Assembly (NCBI GenBank): GCA_900104375.1 | Contig: LT629302.1 | Span: 248,001 to 312,000, forward strand | Direction of reading: 5' to 3' | DNA: 64,000 nucleotides | From: Flavobacteriaceae bacterium MAR_2010_188 | Lineage (GTDB): Bacteria > Bacteroidota > Bacteroidia > Flavobacteriales > Flavobacteriaceae | Shown: one piece after another, positions 27,147 through 36,514 of the stretch | Layout of the letters: each line of letters begins with the position of its first letter | How positions within the stretch are numbered: the first letter of the stretch is position 1 | The notes under the pieces: model-generated | What the model was told of the DNA's origin: nothing | Database searches by the model: none | The model's input: only the letters and a program-made list of their open reading frames with translations | Made by a program: the position numbers and the translations under genes

Positions 27147-27752
27147 ATGAAATTTTATAATCGGTGGTTTTGGATAGTTTCAATATGGATTCTTCTAATA
27201 GGATGTGGGAGTTCTTCTAATCTAAACAAACCAGATTACAAAAAAGAAATCCCTATTAATGTGCTGGGGGAGAGAGGAATTATACCTATCAATTCTCACT
27301 ATAAAGGGATGTATCCATATCTCTTATCATATGTGTTTTATAACGATAACAACAGTTTCAATAAGATTCAGGGTGATTTTTATAATTTAAAACACTCAAA
27401 AAGTGGGCAAGTGAATATAATGCCAGGCTACTGGAAAGAATATGGTGATATTAAAAAAAGTTTTATTGTAGTAATAGCAATGACAGATTCTTCTACGGCC
27501 TCATTAAAAAATCTTCCAACATCGGTTAAATCCAGCAAATACGGATTTCTTGTACAAAGAGAATTTAATAAGCCAAACGAGTTTGATATCCGTCAACAAA
27601 GACAATTATTTATAAAAAATCTCGATGTGGAAAATGATTGGGATATTCTTGAAAAGGTGGAAGATGATGTAATAACGGTAACCATTGGTGAACAAAGCTA
27701 TACTTTTATAAATCCTGAATTTGCAATAGAACAAGAATCTTCCAAAAACTAA
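27147..27752 (+). CDS. Lipoprotein of unknown function
   Basis: A 201-residue protein with a lipoprotein signal (SIWILLIGCGSS, Cys about residue 20). The mature part is mixed alpha/beta with no recognised domain; visible stretches are NVLGERGIIPINSHYKG, KSFIVVIAMTDSS and DVITVTIGEQSYTFINPEF. The gene stands alone between the PadR operon and the convergent YdeI-like gene. Function not known. Confidence 0.65.
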   Translation: MKFYNRWFWIVSIWILLIGCGSSSNLNKPDYKKEIPINVLGERGIIPINSHYKGMYPYLLSYVFYNDNNSFNKIQGDFYNLKHSKSGQVNIMPGYWKEYGDIKKSFIVVIAMTDSSTASLKNLPTSVKSSKYGFLVQREFNKPNEFDIRQQRQLFIKNLDVENDWDILEKVEDDVITVTIGEQSYTFINPEFAIEQESSKN

Positions 27753-27757
27753 CCCTG

Positions 27758-27773
27758 CCTGCCGAAAGGCAGG
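27758..27773. terminator. GC-rich hairpin with GAAA tetraloop
   Basis: CCTGCC-GAAA-GGCAGG between two convergent genes. The longer string with a second CCTGCC in front resembles a repeated palindrome seen in many flavobacterial genomes. It can serve as a terminator for both strands. Confidence 0.5.
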
Positions 27774-27786
27774 AACTAATAAGCAA

Positions 27787-28353
27787 CTATCCCCTCGTCT
27801 TAATATTCCTTGTACAATAGTCAATAATCTGATCGATTCGAGTTTCTCGAGTAGTTTCCCGTTTTGCTTGATTTAGCCAATACAAATAGCTTTTACGGTA
27901 AGAAGGAGCAAAGTTGTTATAGTTTTCTAAAGCGGTTGGGTGTTTGTCGAATTCCGATTGTAAATCTTCTGGCATCACTCCATTTTCGACATCGTCTAGT
28001 GATTCCCAACTTCCATTTTTCTTTGCGATTTTAATGGATTGGTGCCCGGTTTCATGAAATAAACCTTCTTCAATCAGCTCCTGGATATGCTTTTTATTAA
28101 CGGCGCTCCAAACGCTTTTGGCTTTTCGTTTAGTGTAAACTTGTTGTCTTTTGCCATCGCCAAGACTTCTGACGGTAGAATCAATCCAGCCAAAGCATAA
28201 AGCCACTCTAACTGCTTCTTCCCAACGCATGGTCGGTGTTCCGGTTTCTAGTTTGTAGAAAATTAGATTAACTCCATTAGACGTTTCATGGTTTTCCTTT
28301 AACCATTCGTACCAAGCCTCAGAATTTTCAAAATATAATTGCGGTCTACTCAT
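27787..28353 (-). CDS. YdeI/OmpD-associated family protein
   Basis: A 188-residue soluble protein of the YdeI family: AWYEWLKENHETSNGV, RWEEAVRVALCFGWIDSTVR, YTKRKAKSVWSAVNKK and a C-terminal APSYRKSYLYWLNQAKRE, TRETRIDQI segment. Family members have been associated with resistance to antimicrobial peptides or bacteriocins, but the mechanism is not established. Its 3' end faces the lipoprotein gene at 27147, with the GC-rich hairpin between them. It ends the minus-strand series that starts at 31944. Confidence 0.88.
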   Translation of the reverse strand: MSRPQLYFENSEAWYEWLKENHETSNGVNLIFYKLETGTPTMRWEEAVRVALCFGWIDSTVRSLGDGKRQQVYTKRKAKSVWSAVNKKHIQELIEEGLFHETGHQSIKIAKKNGSWESLDDVENGVMPEDLQSEFDKHPTALENYNNFAPSYRKSYLYWLNQAKRETTRETRIDQIIDYCTRNIKTRG

Positions 28354-28389
28354 TTTTCAACCAAAAGAAAAATTTAGATTTTAATATGT

Positions 28390-29724
28390 CTATTCCTTGA
28401 TAGTTTCTGCTGGAAAAGCCACCAGACTCTCGTGGCCGTTCTCTCCAACTGAAGCGATTCCGAAAAAGAAATTATCGATTACGATGCCATCCAAAGTAAA
28501 TTCTGAAACATCTCCCACATATCTACTATGGTCCCAAGTTGGTGAGGTGGTATCTCTCCAATAGATTTTATAACCTTTGGCGCCATCCACTTTTTCCCAT
28601 TCAAATTTGGCAGACGGCTCTACAATACCACCGATAAGTACATTTTTAGGTGCAGGTGGAGCAGAAGCGATGGATGCTAAATTAATTGCATTAACGGTAG
28701 TAAGTTTTGCCGCGTAAGGAAAATTGACATGCTCGAAAGTGTCGCCGTAATTAATTCCATTTTCGGTCCTGATATCTTGGTGCTGTTGGGTATAATTTTC
28801 GTGCGCTTCCATAATTCGCACACCAGCAAAACCGGCATCATTAAAAGGTCGGTGATGTCCGCCACGTCCAAATCTGTCCAAACGATAAACCATCATCGGA
28901 TTCATTTCTGGCATATAAGTCTGAGTGGTTTTATTGATGTATCTCGCCAATTGTCTGGAAATACCATCCACTTCTCCTCCATAAAATCTTCTGGAATTCC
29001 GTTCCTTTTCCGTTTCGGTAGGAGGGACGGGTTCGGAAAAAATCCTAAAGGTGCGATTGTCGATTACGCCATCAACACCTTCAATATTACCGATCATATC
29101 ATTATTCAATATTCCTATAATTTCCCAGCCCTGATTTTTTGCATATTCTGCTAACCCTTTTCCGCCGTAAAGACCTTGCTCTTCACCAGAAAGACCAACG
29201 TAAATAATGCTATTTTCAAACTTATATTTACTCAAAACTCGCGCGGCTTCCATAGTACCGGCCATACCCGAAGCATTATCATTTGCGCCAGGCGAATCAT
29301 CGGTAAAATTGGTTGGGTCAGAAATCCTGCTGTCGATATCGCCACTCATAAGAATATATCGGTTAGGATATTTTGTTCCTTTTTGGACAGCTACCACATT
29401 TACAATGTTTACATCTTTTACGATTCGGGCATTATCGCCTTTTGCAATAAAATTAGATTGATTAAAAACATTTAAACAGTTGCCGCAATCACTAGAGATT
29501 TTCTCGAACTGTGATTTTATCCATCTGCGAGCCGCGCCAATGCCACGGGTGTCCGATACGGTGTCGCTCAACGTATGACGCGTACCAAAATCTGCCAATG
29601 TTTTTACATCGGCTTTAATCCGATCAGCTGAAACAGCATCGATAATATCATATATTTTTTGGTCGGTTTGAGCACTCACCGAGGCACAAAGTAATACCGC
29701 TAATAGCAAAATAATCTTGTTCAT
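28390..29724 (-). CDS. Secreted M28-family metallopeptidase
   Basis: A 444-residue protein with a signal peptide (LLLAVLLCASVSAQ). The M28 zinc-peptidase core shows the ordered metal ligands: MSGDIDSR, DDSPGANDNASGMAG (bridging Asp), GLSGEEQGLYGG (catalytic Glu and ligand), NNDMIGN and MEAHENYT (last His). Residues ~355-440 form a fibronectin III-like domain (SAKFEWEKVDGAKGYKIYWR). It likely acts as an aminopeptidase at the cell envelope or outside. It is 9 bases from the trehalose synthase gene on the same strand, so read-through is possible, but no functional link is evident. Confidence 0.93.
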   Translation of the reverse strand: MNKIILLLAVLLCASVSAQTDQKIYDIIDAVSADRIKADVKTLADFGTRHTLSDTVSDTRGIGAARRWIKSQFEKISSDCGNCLNVFNQSNFIAKGDNARIVKDVNIVNVVAVQKGTKYPNRYILMSGDIDSRISDPTNFTDDSPGANDNASGMAGTMEAARVLSKYKFENSIIYVGLSGEEQGLYGGKGLAEYAKNQGWEIIGILNNDMIGNIEGVDGVIDNRTFRIFSEPVPPTETEKERNSRRFYGGEVDGISRQLARYINKTTQTYMPEMNPMMVYRLDRFGRGGHHRPFNDAGFAGVRIMEAHENYTQQHQDIRTENGINYGDTFEHVNFPYAAKLTTVNAINLASIASAPPAPKNVLIGGIVEPSAKFEWEKVDGAKGYKIYWRDTTSPTWDHSRYVGDVSEFTLDGIVIDNFFFGIASVGENGHESLVAFPAETIKE

Positions 29725-29733
29725 TTTTAAATT

Positions 29734-31944
29734 TTAGATTTCTGTAAATTTATTAAGTAGTTGTCGGACTTCCATAGGACTTTTAATATAATATTTAGCT
29801 GCCGTTTTTTTGAGTCCAACCTTTATGGTCACCGCATCGTCTGGTAATTCTTCAAACATAAACTCGTCCGTCCAATCATCTCCGATTGCAAACTGAAAAT
29901 CGTATTCGGTATCGGTCATTAGCCTAGCTGCCGCCCGTCCTTTGTTAACGTTGCTGCTTTTAATTTCCATCACCTTGTTTCCTTTTAAAACCGTAAGGTC
30001 GTTGTTAGAGATAAGAGAAGTCAGCACGGTATCCAATTCCACCACTCGGCGTTGCGCTAATTCTGGATCTACTTTTCTATAATGCCACGCCAGGGAATAT
30101 TTCTTTTCTTCGATAAATGTTCCGGGAGTACGATCTACAAACGCTTCTAGAACCGGACGGATATTTTCCATCCAATCGTTCTTTAAACGTTCTAAGGGTT
30201 CCCAGTCTTTTTTGCCTTTCTTGAGCCAAACCCCGTGATCAGTAACCAGATTATAATTTTTATCTCCAAACCAACCGTCAAAGGTTTCTTGGTCCCGACC
30301 ACTTATCACTACGACATCCGTATTTTCTTGGGCTGAAAGTTTGTCGAGCAGTTGGTACAGTTCTTCATCTGGGCTGGCATCTTTTGGATCATCCTTAAAG
30401 CCAACCAATGTCCCATCATAATCCAATAATAGTAATCTTCTTTTTGCCGATTTAAATCTCTTTAATACTTCTGACTCCAAAGAATGGGTAAGTTTTTCTG
30501 AAACTAAAGTTTCGTCGATATGTTTTACATTTTTAAGTGAATTCATGAATTCTTGGGACCATCGTTCTACGCTATAGCGACTGAGACGCTTCTGCATAAT
30601 CTTCATACGTTTTTTTTGCTCTTCTAAAGGCATTTCTAAAGCTAGCTTAATGGTATCTGCTATTTCTTCAAAATTATTTGGGTTTATTAAAAGTGCCTCA
30701 TTCATTTCTTTGGAAGCACCTGCCATTTCACTCAAGATAATAACGCCATCTTGGTCAGTCCTGGTAGCCACATATTCCTTGGCAACAAGATTCATTCCAT
30801 CGCGGATTGGTGTAATTAAGGCCACATCAGAAGATGTATAAAGGTCAATTAAATTTTCGAAAGGCATGGAACGGTAGAAATACCAAATCGGCGTCCAGCT
30901 TACGGTGGCAAATTGGCCGTTGATACGACCTACAAGTTCGTCGGTTTCCTTCTTTAAAAGTTGGTATTGAGGTACGTTACTACGCGAAGGCACCGCTAAC
31001 ATCACTAATCTTACTTTTTCCTTAAACTCCGGATATTTATTCAAAAAATATTCAAAAGCTCGGATACGGTTGGGGATTCCCTTGGTATAATCCAAACGGT
31101 CAATAGAGAGAATCAATTTAGTGTCGCTAGATGATTGAATATGATCATCCAAGCGTTTCTGTAATTCCGATTTATGATTTTTATCCTGTTTTTTGTTTTC
31201 TAAGGCGGCATTTTCAAACTTCTTATAATCAATTCCCATGGGGAAGGAGTCGACCTTAACGATTCTGTCTTGGTATGTTATGTCGTTGAATTTTACCTCG
31301 AGACGCATAATCCTTTTAACCGAACTTAAGAAATGGCGCTCATAATCGTAGGTATGAAAACCTAATAAGTCGGCGCCCAACATACCAGTTAAAAGCTCTT
31401 CTCTCCAAGGGAAAGTCCTAAATATCTCGTAAGATGGAAAAGGAATATGTAAAAAGAAACCAATATTTACATCTGGCTTTACCTCCCTAATCATTTTAGG
31501 TAACAACAAAAGCTGGTAATCGTGAACCCAAACCGTATCGCCATCTTGAATATGTTTTACGACGGTATCGGCAAACTTCTGGTTTACCTTTTCATAAGAT
31601 GCCCACTGGTCCTTTTCAAATTCGGCATATTCCATAAAATAATGGAATAACGGCCACAACGTTCTATTGCTGAAACCATAATAATAAAGGTCTAAATCTT
31701 CTTGATTAAGGGAAACGGTTGCACACTGTGCATTATTTACCGCTTTCTCTACTTTTTCTTCAAGTTCTGGAGTTAATTCTTCTTCCGTAAGTCCTGACCA
31801 ACCGATCCAAAGTCCGTTTCCGTCGGCGTGCACAGATTTCATGCCTGTCGCAAGCCCGCCCACACTGGGCACTACAGAAATGTTATCATTATCAATTTTA
31901 ACTTGTAGTGGAAGTCGATTGGAAACAATTATAGTCTTACTCAT
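29734..31944 (-). CDS. Bifunctional trehalose-6-phosphate synthase/phosphatase
   Basis: A 736-residue fusion of OtsA and OtsB. The N-terminal GT20 synthase (1-~470) has VVPSVGGLATGM, TVWVHDYQLLLLPKM, LGFHTYDYERHFLSS and LIDLYTSSDVALITP. The C-terminal HAD phosphatase (~490-736) begins with LLLLDYDGTLVGF and has VVISGRDQETFDGWF, KGRAAARLM and FAIGDDWTDEFMF. Together they make trehalose from UDP- or ADP-glucose and glucose-6-phosphate, an osmolyte pathway. The divergent GH15 gene 87 bases away may act on trehalose or a related glucan. Confidence 0.95.
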   Translation of the reverse strand: MSKTIIVSNRLPLQVKIDNDNISVVPSVGGLATGMKSVHADGNGLWIGWSGLTEEELTPELEEKVEKAVNNAQCATVSLNQEDLDLYYYGFSNRTLWPLFHYFMEYAEFEKDQWASYEKVNQKFADTVVKHIQDGDTVWVHDYQLLLLPKMIREVKPDVNIGFFLHIPFPSYEIFRTFPWREELLTGMLGADLLGFHTYDYERHFLSSVKRIMRLEVKFNDITYQDRIVKVDSFPMGIDYKKFENAALENKKQDKNHKSELQKRLDDHIQSSSDTKLILSIDRLDYTKGIPNRIRAFEYFLNKYPEFKEKVRLVMLAVPSRSNVPQYQLLKKETDELVGRINGQFATVSWTPIWYFYRSMPFENLIDLYTSSDVALITPIRDGMNLVAKEYVATRTDQDGVIILSEMAGASKEMNEALLINPNNFEEIADTIKLALEMPLEEQKKRMKIMQKRLSRYSVERWSQEFMNSLKNVKHIDETLVSEKLTHSLESEVLKRFKSAKRRLLLLDYDGTLVGFKDDPKDASPDEELYQLLDKLSAQENTDVVVISGRDQETFDGWFGDKNYNLVTDHGVWLKKGKKDWEPLERLKNDWMENIRPVLEAFVDRTPGTFIEEKKYSLAWHYRKVDPELAQRRVVELDTVLTSLISNNDLTVLKGNKVMEIKSSNVNKGRAAARLMTDTEYDFQFAIGDDWTDEFMFEELPDDAVTIKVGLKKTAAKYYIKSPMEVRQLLNKFTEI

Positions 31945-32031
31945 AAAATTTATAGTACTATGATGGGTTGGTTTAGCATTTTTGTTAAATTAAGGAAAAA
32001 TAAAGAGTCACCATAACCCAAAAGAACTTTT

Positions 32032-33834
32032 ATGGATAATTTAAATTACGGAATAATAGGTAACTGTCGCAGTGCGGCACTGGTTTCAGACAAAGCCGCC
32101 ATTGAGTGGTGCTGTCTTCCAGAATTCGATTCTTCTTCGGTTTTCGCTAAAATATTAGACGAGAAAATCGGCGGGAGTTTTGAAATTATTACTGATGAAA
32201 GCTATAACATCACTCAAAAATATCTTAAGAACACCTGTATCCTGGCTACTACCTTTAGCAATGGAATCGATGCCTTTGAAGTCCGAGACTTTATGCCCAG
32301 ATTTAAGAAGGAAGGAAAATCTTATCATGCTCCACCAGAACTGGTACGTTATATTAAGTACAAATCGGGGAAACCAACTTTTAGGGTGAAGTACGATCCT
32401 AAATTAGAATATGCCAAAGGCGAAACAGAATCTTACGTAAAGGATGATTTTATTGCGAGTTTAACTAAGGTCGAAAAATTCGACACCGTTTTTCTTTATA
32501 GTAATTTCGACTTAGACACTATTAATGAAGGTGGAGAGATACGTCTTAAGTCAGATGGATATTTCTTGATGAACTATAACGAAAAACTCTTTACGCCAAC
32601 CAAAGAAAGCGTACGATTAGAGTATGAACGAACCAAAGTATATTGGCTGGATTGGATGGAAACCACCCCAACCTACCAGCGTTATAACAAGGAAATCTCT
32701 AGGTCTGCAATGACCTTAAAACTTCTGAGCTACGATAAAACAGGAGCGATTTTAGCCGCCGCAACAACGTCTTTGCCGGAAACGATTGGTGAAGTAAGAA
32801 ACTGGGATTACCGTTTCTGTTGGGTGAGAGACGCCTCTATGGTAGTGAAAGTTGTCGCTGAGCTAGGTCATAAAAAAATGGCGAAACGCTACCTTCAATT
32901 TATAGTTGATTTGATTCCGGATAAAGATGAAAAGCTTCAGATTATGTATGGTATCAATAAGGAGAAGAAACTTACGGAAGAGATTCTAGATCACCTAAGT
33001 GGTTACAAAGGGTCTGCGCCGGTACGAGTTGGTAATGCCGCTTATGAACAGCAGCAAAATGATATCTATGGAATTTTAATGGATGTCATTCATCAACGTC
33101 TTGTTCAATTTGATAATGATACTGACAACGGTGAAGAACTTTGGAGCATCACCAAAGGTATTGTTTGGGTCGTCAATAATCACTGGAAGGAAGCCGACAA
33201 AGGGATTTGGGAACTTAGGACTGAAGAAAGACATTTTACATTTTCTAAAGTACTGTGCTGGGTTGCGATAGATCGTGCGATAAAAGTTGCGACTATCCTG
33301 AACAAGAAATCTAAAATTGCCAAGTGGAAACTTTTAGAGGAAGAGATAAAAAACGACATCATGACCAATGCTTGGAGCGAAAAATCCAAGGCATTTACGC
33401 AGTCTTACGGTTCGGAAGAACTAGATGCGGCGGTTCTTTTGATGGAACATTATGGGTTTATTGAAGCCAAATCACCGAAATTCATCAACACGGTACACGC
33501 TATTGAAAGAGAATTGAGTAATGATGGGCTTTTATACAGATATAAAAATAAAGATGATTTTGGTTTGCCTTCATCGTCCTTCACCATTTGTACCTTTTGG
33601 TTCATTAACAGTCTTTATAAGATAGGTGAAGAGAAGAAAGCCGAAAAATGGTTTGAAAGACTTTTGTCTTACAGCAACCATCTCGGATTATTTAGTGAGG
33701 ATATAGACTTTAAGACCAAGCGACTTTTGGGGAATTTTCCTCAGGCATATTCGCATTTAGCACTGATAGAAACTGCAATCAATCTTTCTAACATTACCAA
33801 AGAGGAAGAAATTATGGGAAATATAAGTCATTAA
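32032..33834 (+). CDS. GH15-family glucoamylase/trehalase-like enzyme
   Basis: A 600-residue cytoplasmic GH15 protein. It has an N-terminal beta domain (LNYGIIGNCRSAALVSDKAA, WCCLPEFDSSSVFAKIL) and a C-terminal (alpha/alpha)6 barrel with GEVRNWDYRFCWVRDASMVV, GNAAYEQQQNDIYG, YGSEELDAAVLLM and SSSFTICTFWF. GH15 includes glucoamylases and trehalases. Divergence from the OtsA-OtsB fusion across a 87-base shared promoter region suggests trehalose turnover, but substrate specificity is an inference. No signal peptide is present. Confidence 0.9.
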   Translation: MDNLNYGIIGNCRSAALVSDKAAIEWCCLPEFDSSSVFAKILDEKIGGSFEIITDESYNITQKYLKNTCILATTFSNGIDAFEVRDFMPRFKKEGKSYHAPPELVRYIKYKSGKPTFRVKYDPKLEYAKGETESYVKDDFIASLTKVEKFDTVFLYSNFDLDTINEGGEIRLKSDGYFLMNYNEKLFTPTKESVRLEYERTKVYWLDWMETTPTYQRYNKEISRSAMTLKLLSYDKTGAILAAATTSLPETIGEVRNWDYRFCWVRDASMVVKVVAELGHKKMAKRYLQFIVDLIPDKDEKLQIMYGINKEKKLTEEILDHLSGYKGSAPVRVGNAAYEQQQNDIYGILMDVIHQRLVQFDNDTDNGEELWSITKGIVWVVNNHWKEADKGIWELRTEERHFTFSKVLCWVAIDRAIKVATILNKKSKIAKWKLLEEEIKNDIMTNAWSEKSKAFTQSYGSEELDAAVLLMEHYGFIEAKSPKFINTVHAIERELSNDGLLYRYKNKDDFGLPSSSFTICTFWFINSLYKIGEEKKAEKWFERLLSYSNHLGLFSEDIDFKTKRLLGNFPQAYSHLALIETAINLSNITKEEEIMGNISH

Positions 33835-33844
33835 CATAGTTCAT

Positions 33845-34328
33845 TTAGTCTTTAAAATAGATAAATTCCAAAGTTTCCGTAGTTCCATCATCCTTGTGGA
33901 TATCTACGGAAACTATCATTTTGTGAGGTTCTAATCGCTCAAAAGTCATACCTTCAAAAACCACTTTGTTCTCTGTAAGTGCAACCAATGGAAAATCTAG
34001 TTTCATTTTTAAGTTCCCATCCTTTTAGGTCATGATCAAAATGTTTAAGTTGAAGTATTAAAGTTGAATCAACTTCGCGAATCACTTCAATTTCATAGAA
34101 TTGAACTTCATAGTCCACAATCAATTTAAAGGTTGCCATCATGGAGTTGCCCGATGGTTCACTCCAGTTCTCTTCCAACAAACCACCCAAAGCTTCGCCT
34201 TTCCAATTCCCAGAAATCCAAGAAATATTCCTGAGTGTAGGTTCTAGAGTCTTGTCATTCTGAGCCTTGCAAAGAGAAAAACATGACAAGAAAAAAATCA
34301 GACCTAAAAAAATTAAATGTTTAATCAT
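33845..34328 (-). pseudogene. DUF6265-family secreted protein, frameshifted
   Basis: The frame from 34328 encodes a signal peptide (FLSCFSLCKAQ) and a DUF6265 domain (ISWISGNWKGEALGGLLEEN, SMMATFKLIVD, LQLKHFDHDLKGWELKNET), then runs out of homology at a premature stop at 33954. From 33997 the alternative frame continues as DFPLVALTENKVVFEGMTFE, RLEPHKMIVSVDIHKDDG and TTETLEFIYFKD with a natural TAA at 33845-33847. One surplus or two missing bases near 33998 explain the break. It lies 11 bases after the lipoprotein gene at 34340, at the end of a three-gene minus-strand run. Confidence 0.8.
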
Positions 34329-34339
34329 TTGTAAAGTTT

Positions 34340-34762
34340 TTAATTTCTCCTTTTAAGGAAAATGGTAGGTCCATCCACGTAAGCTTGACTAATACTGATA
34401 GTAGTCGAATTCAGTTTCTCATAAATCCACCGATTCTCATCGATAATCACTAACTTTTCTTTTGATTCTCCTTCCAGCGGTTCTGGACTTAAATAGTCCT
34501 CAACAAATTCATATTTATACTCACCATCCGAATACCCTAAGTTTTCACCACCACTTACGACTAGTTTTCCATCACTTTGGAAATCGTAGATAATATTACG
34601 GTCGGTATAGTCAAAAGTGGTTTCTTCACTAAAATAGGTCTCAATTTTTATCAATTTCCATTCACCTTCGATATCATTTGCATTTGAATCATTGTCATCA
34701 TTAGAGCAATTCAAAAAAGATAAAATTCCACATACAAGAAATAAATTGAAATACGATTTCAT
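34340..34762 (-). CDS. Small lipocalin-like lipoprotein
   Basis: A 140-residue lipoprotein: signal ending at Cys19 (GILSFLNCSN), acidic Asn/Asp linker, then a beta-rich domain with IEGEWKLIKIETYFSEE, DFQSDGKLVVSGGENLGY and NRWIYEKLNSTTISISQAY. The opening IEGEWKL motif is typical of lipocalin-like domains in Bacteroidota. It starts 3 bases after the stop of 34766-36364 and is followed by the DUF6265 relic, so the three likely share a transcript. Function unknown. Confidence 0.75.
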   Translation of the reverse strand: MKSYFNLFLVCGILSFLNCSNDDNDSNANDIEGEWKLIKIETYFSEETTFDYTDRNIIYDFQSDGKLVVSGGENLGYSDGEYKYEFVEDYLSPEPLEGESKEKLVIIDENRWIYEKLNSTTISISQAYVDGPTIFLKRRN

Positions 34763-34765
34763 TTT

Positions 34766-36364
34766 CTATTGAATAAAAGTGACACGTTTTATTTTACCAT
34801 TTTCAATCTCATAAATTGAAATGTCGCGATAGCTATTGCCCTTGCTAGTAATCTCTTCTTCATCGATTACTTTATTGCCAATTACGATTCGGTTTAAAAC
34901 GATAACCCGTAAATCTGGCGCTTGTTTAAAAAATTCCGAATAGTTCTTGCGGACGGTAGATGCGCCATCTTCCTTAAGTTCGCTTGGGAAATTATAGAGT
35001 TTTACATCATTCGCGTAGCTTGCCATAAAAGCATCAATATTACTTTCATTGGCACCCTGCAATTGCTGATTTACCAATTTTTCTAAGTTATCTGAATTTC
35101 CTTCATTCTTAATTAAGCGAGAACTGCTTATCTTATCATTAGTAATTGTATAAATTTTTACCTGTCTAGAAACAGCGTTGTTTTCGGTTATTAATTCTTC
35201 ATCGATAACATAATCTCCCAACGCAATTCGTTTATTTACCCTCATCGATAGGTTTTTGTTGTTTTTTGCGTAATCCGAAAAATTCGCCCTCATCTTATTT
35301 TTTCCGGTGTAAACGACATCATCAGGGAAATTTGCTACGAGAACATCTTCTGAAAATAGGGCCAAAAACCCTTCAGCATTCCCATTATTAAAAGCATCAA
35401 CATGACTTTGAACAATTGCGGATGCGTTTGCATTAATATCAGAAACTTGTGGAGAATCTGTAGTCGGAGAATTATCGCCAGACGTGATTATGGCACCATT
35501 ACTTTCTCCCACGACCGCGAATTTGATTTCATCTTGATCGATTGCCATCCTGCTGATCTTTCCGATTCCATTTTCTTTCAAATCCACCCATTCTGACCAG
35601 GTTTTACCGTTACTCTTCATAATCTTACTATCCGCGCCCATAAGAATGGCTCCATTTTTTAGATAGACCATATCTTCTGACCCAGTTACGGTGTTAATTA
35701 TGAAAGTAGATTTACCAGAATTAATATCTATTGAGCGTATTTCCCATTTGTCTGGATTGGCTTTTGAGATATAACCAACTTTATTAGAATTGGGAATTTT
35801 TTGAAGTGACCTACCAATATTATCGGCAAGTTTTGTGTCGGCTCCAGTAGAAATCTCCGTTTTATAAAGATTGAGCATATCATTTTCGAGAACAGAGCTA
35901 ATCAAAGTATTTTCGTCGTACCAAAGTTGATAGCCAATTACGATATCTTCAACTAAAACTTCAGATTCTCCGGTATTGATTGAATATTTATAAAGCTTTT
36001 GACTTCCATCTGATTCGAGATTAATGGCTGAAACGGCATCTTGTCCAGGAATTTTTAAAGGTGAATATTCGCTGCCCTCAGTAAAATTGAGCCAGGTTCT
36101 AGAACCATAAGGCAACCAGTATTTCACGATATCGGTCTGTCCGTTTCTGGTTGAAGCATACAAGAGATAATCCTTCATAAATGAGGGCTGATTATCATAT
36201 CCATCATTATCTGAAACATTTTTCACATTGGCCAAAGTCGTTTTGCCATTTTGGGTGATTAAATCGAAAAGGTAAACTTCGGTATTTGGAATTGTTTGGG
36301 TATCGGTTTGTGAATAGCTGATGCCGAAACCTAGAAGAAATGGTAGTATATATAAAATTCTCAT
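34766..36364 (-). CDS. Secreted TolB-like propeller with two SnoaL/NTF2-like domains
   Basis: A 532-residue exported protein (signal peptide MRILYILPFLLGFGISYSQ). Residues ~25-290 resemble a TolB/WD40-type propeller (DNQPSFMKDYLLYASTRNGQ, TDIVKYWLPYGSRTW). Two tandem NTF2/SnoaL-like domains follow: ~308-410 (VQSHVDAFNNGNAEGFLALF) and ~420-532 (VNQQLQGANESNIDAFMASY). They align internally (VNKRIALGDYVIDEELIT vs LNRIVIGNKVIDEEEIT), so they arose by duplication. The role is unknown; SnoaL-like domains often bind small molecules. First gene of a three-gene minus-strand run. Confidence 0.85.
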   Translation of the reverse strand: MRILYILPFLLGFGISYSQTDTQTIPNTEVYLFDLITQNGKTTLANVKNVSDNDGYDNQPSFMKDYLLYASTRNGQTDIVKYWLPYGSRTWLNFTEGSEYSPLKIPGQDAVSAINLESDGSQKLYKYSINTGESEVLVEDIVIGYQLWYDENTLISSVLENDMLNLYKTEISTGADTKLADNIGRSLQKIPNSNKVGYISKANPDKWEIRSIDINSGKSTFIINTVTGSEDMVYLKNGAILMGADSKIMKSNGKTWSEWVDLKENGIGKISRMAIDQDEIKFAVVGESNGAIITSGDNSPTTDSPQVSDINANASAIVQSHVDAFNNGNAEGFLALFSEDVLVANFPDDVVYTGKNKMRANFSDYAKNNKNLSMRVNKRIALGDYVIDEELITENNAVSRQVKIYTITNDKISSSRLIKNEGNSDNLEKLVNQQLQGANESNIDAFMASYANDVKLYNFPSELKEDGASTVRKNYSEFFKQAPDLRVIVLNRIVIGNKVIDEEEITSKGNSYRDISIYEIENGKIKRVTFIQ

Positions 36365-36454
36365 TTTAAAATTTTTGATGTATTTAAAGATAAGGAATTA
36401 GAAATATGAATAATTGTTCAAAAAGATTAATCCTAAGCTTAGGACATTAAATTA

Positions 36455-36487
36455 AAAAGCCGATTCCCATCTAAGGAATCGGCTTTT
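36455..36487 (-). terminator. Terminator of the beta-oxidation operon
   Basis: A 13-bp stem AAAAGCCGATTCC / GGAATCGGCTTTT, 27 bases beyond the acyl-CoA dehydrogenase stop. A separate perfect palindrome, TCCTAAGCTTAGGA, lies at 36431-36444. Confidence 0.85.
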
Positions 36488-36514
36488 CGCATTTTTGAAT
36501 TAGCCTATATCGTT

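Noticed and set aside
36431-36444. TCCTAAGCTTAGGA palindrome as an operator
   Set aside because: It lies beside the operon terminator with no start site nearby; a 14-base palindrome in AT-rich DNA may be chance.
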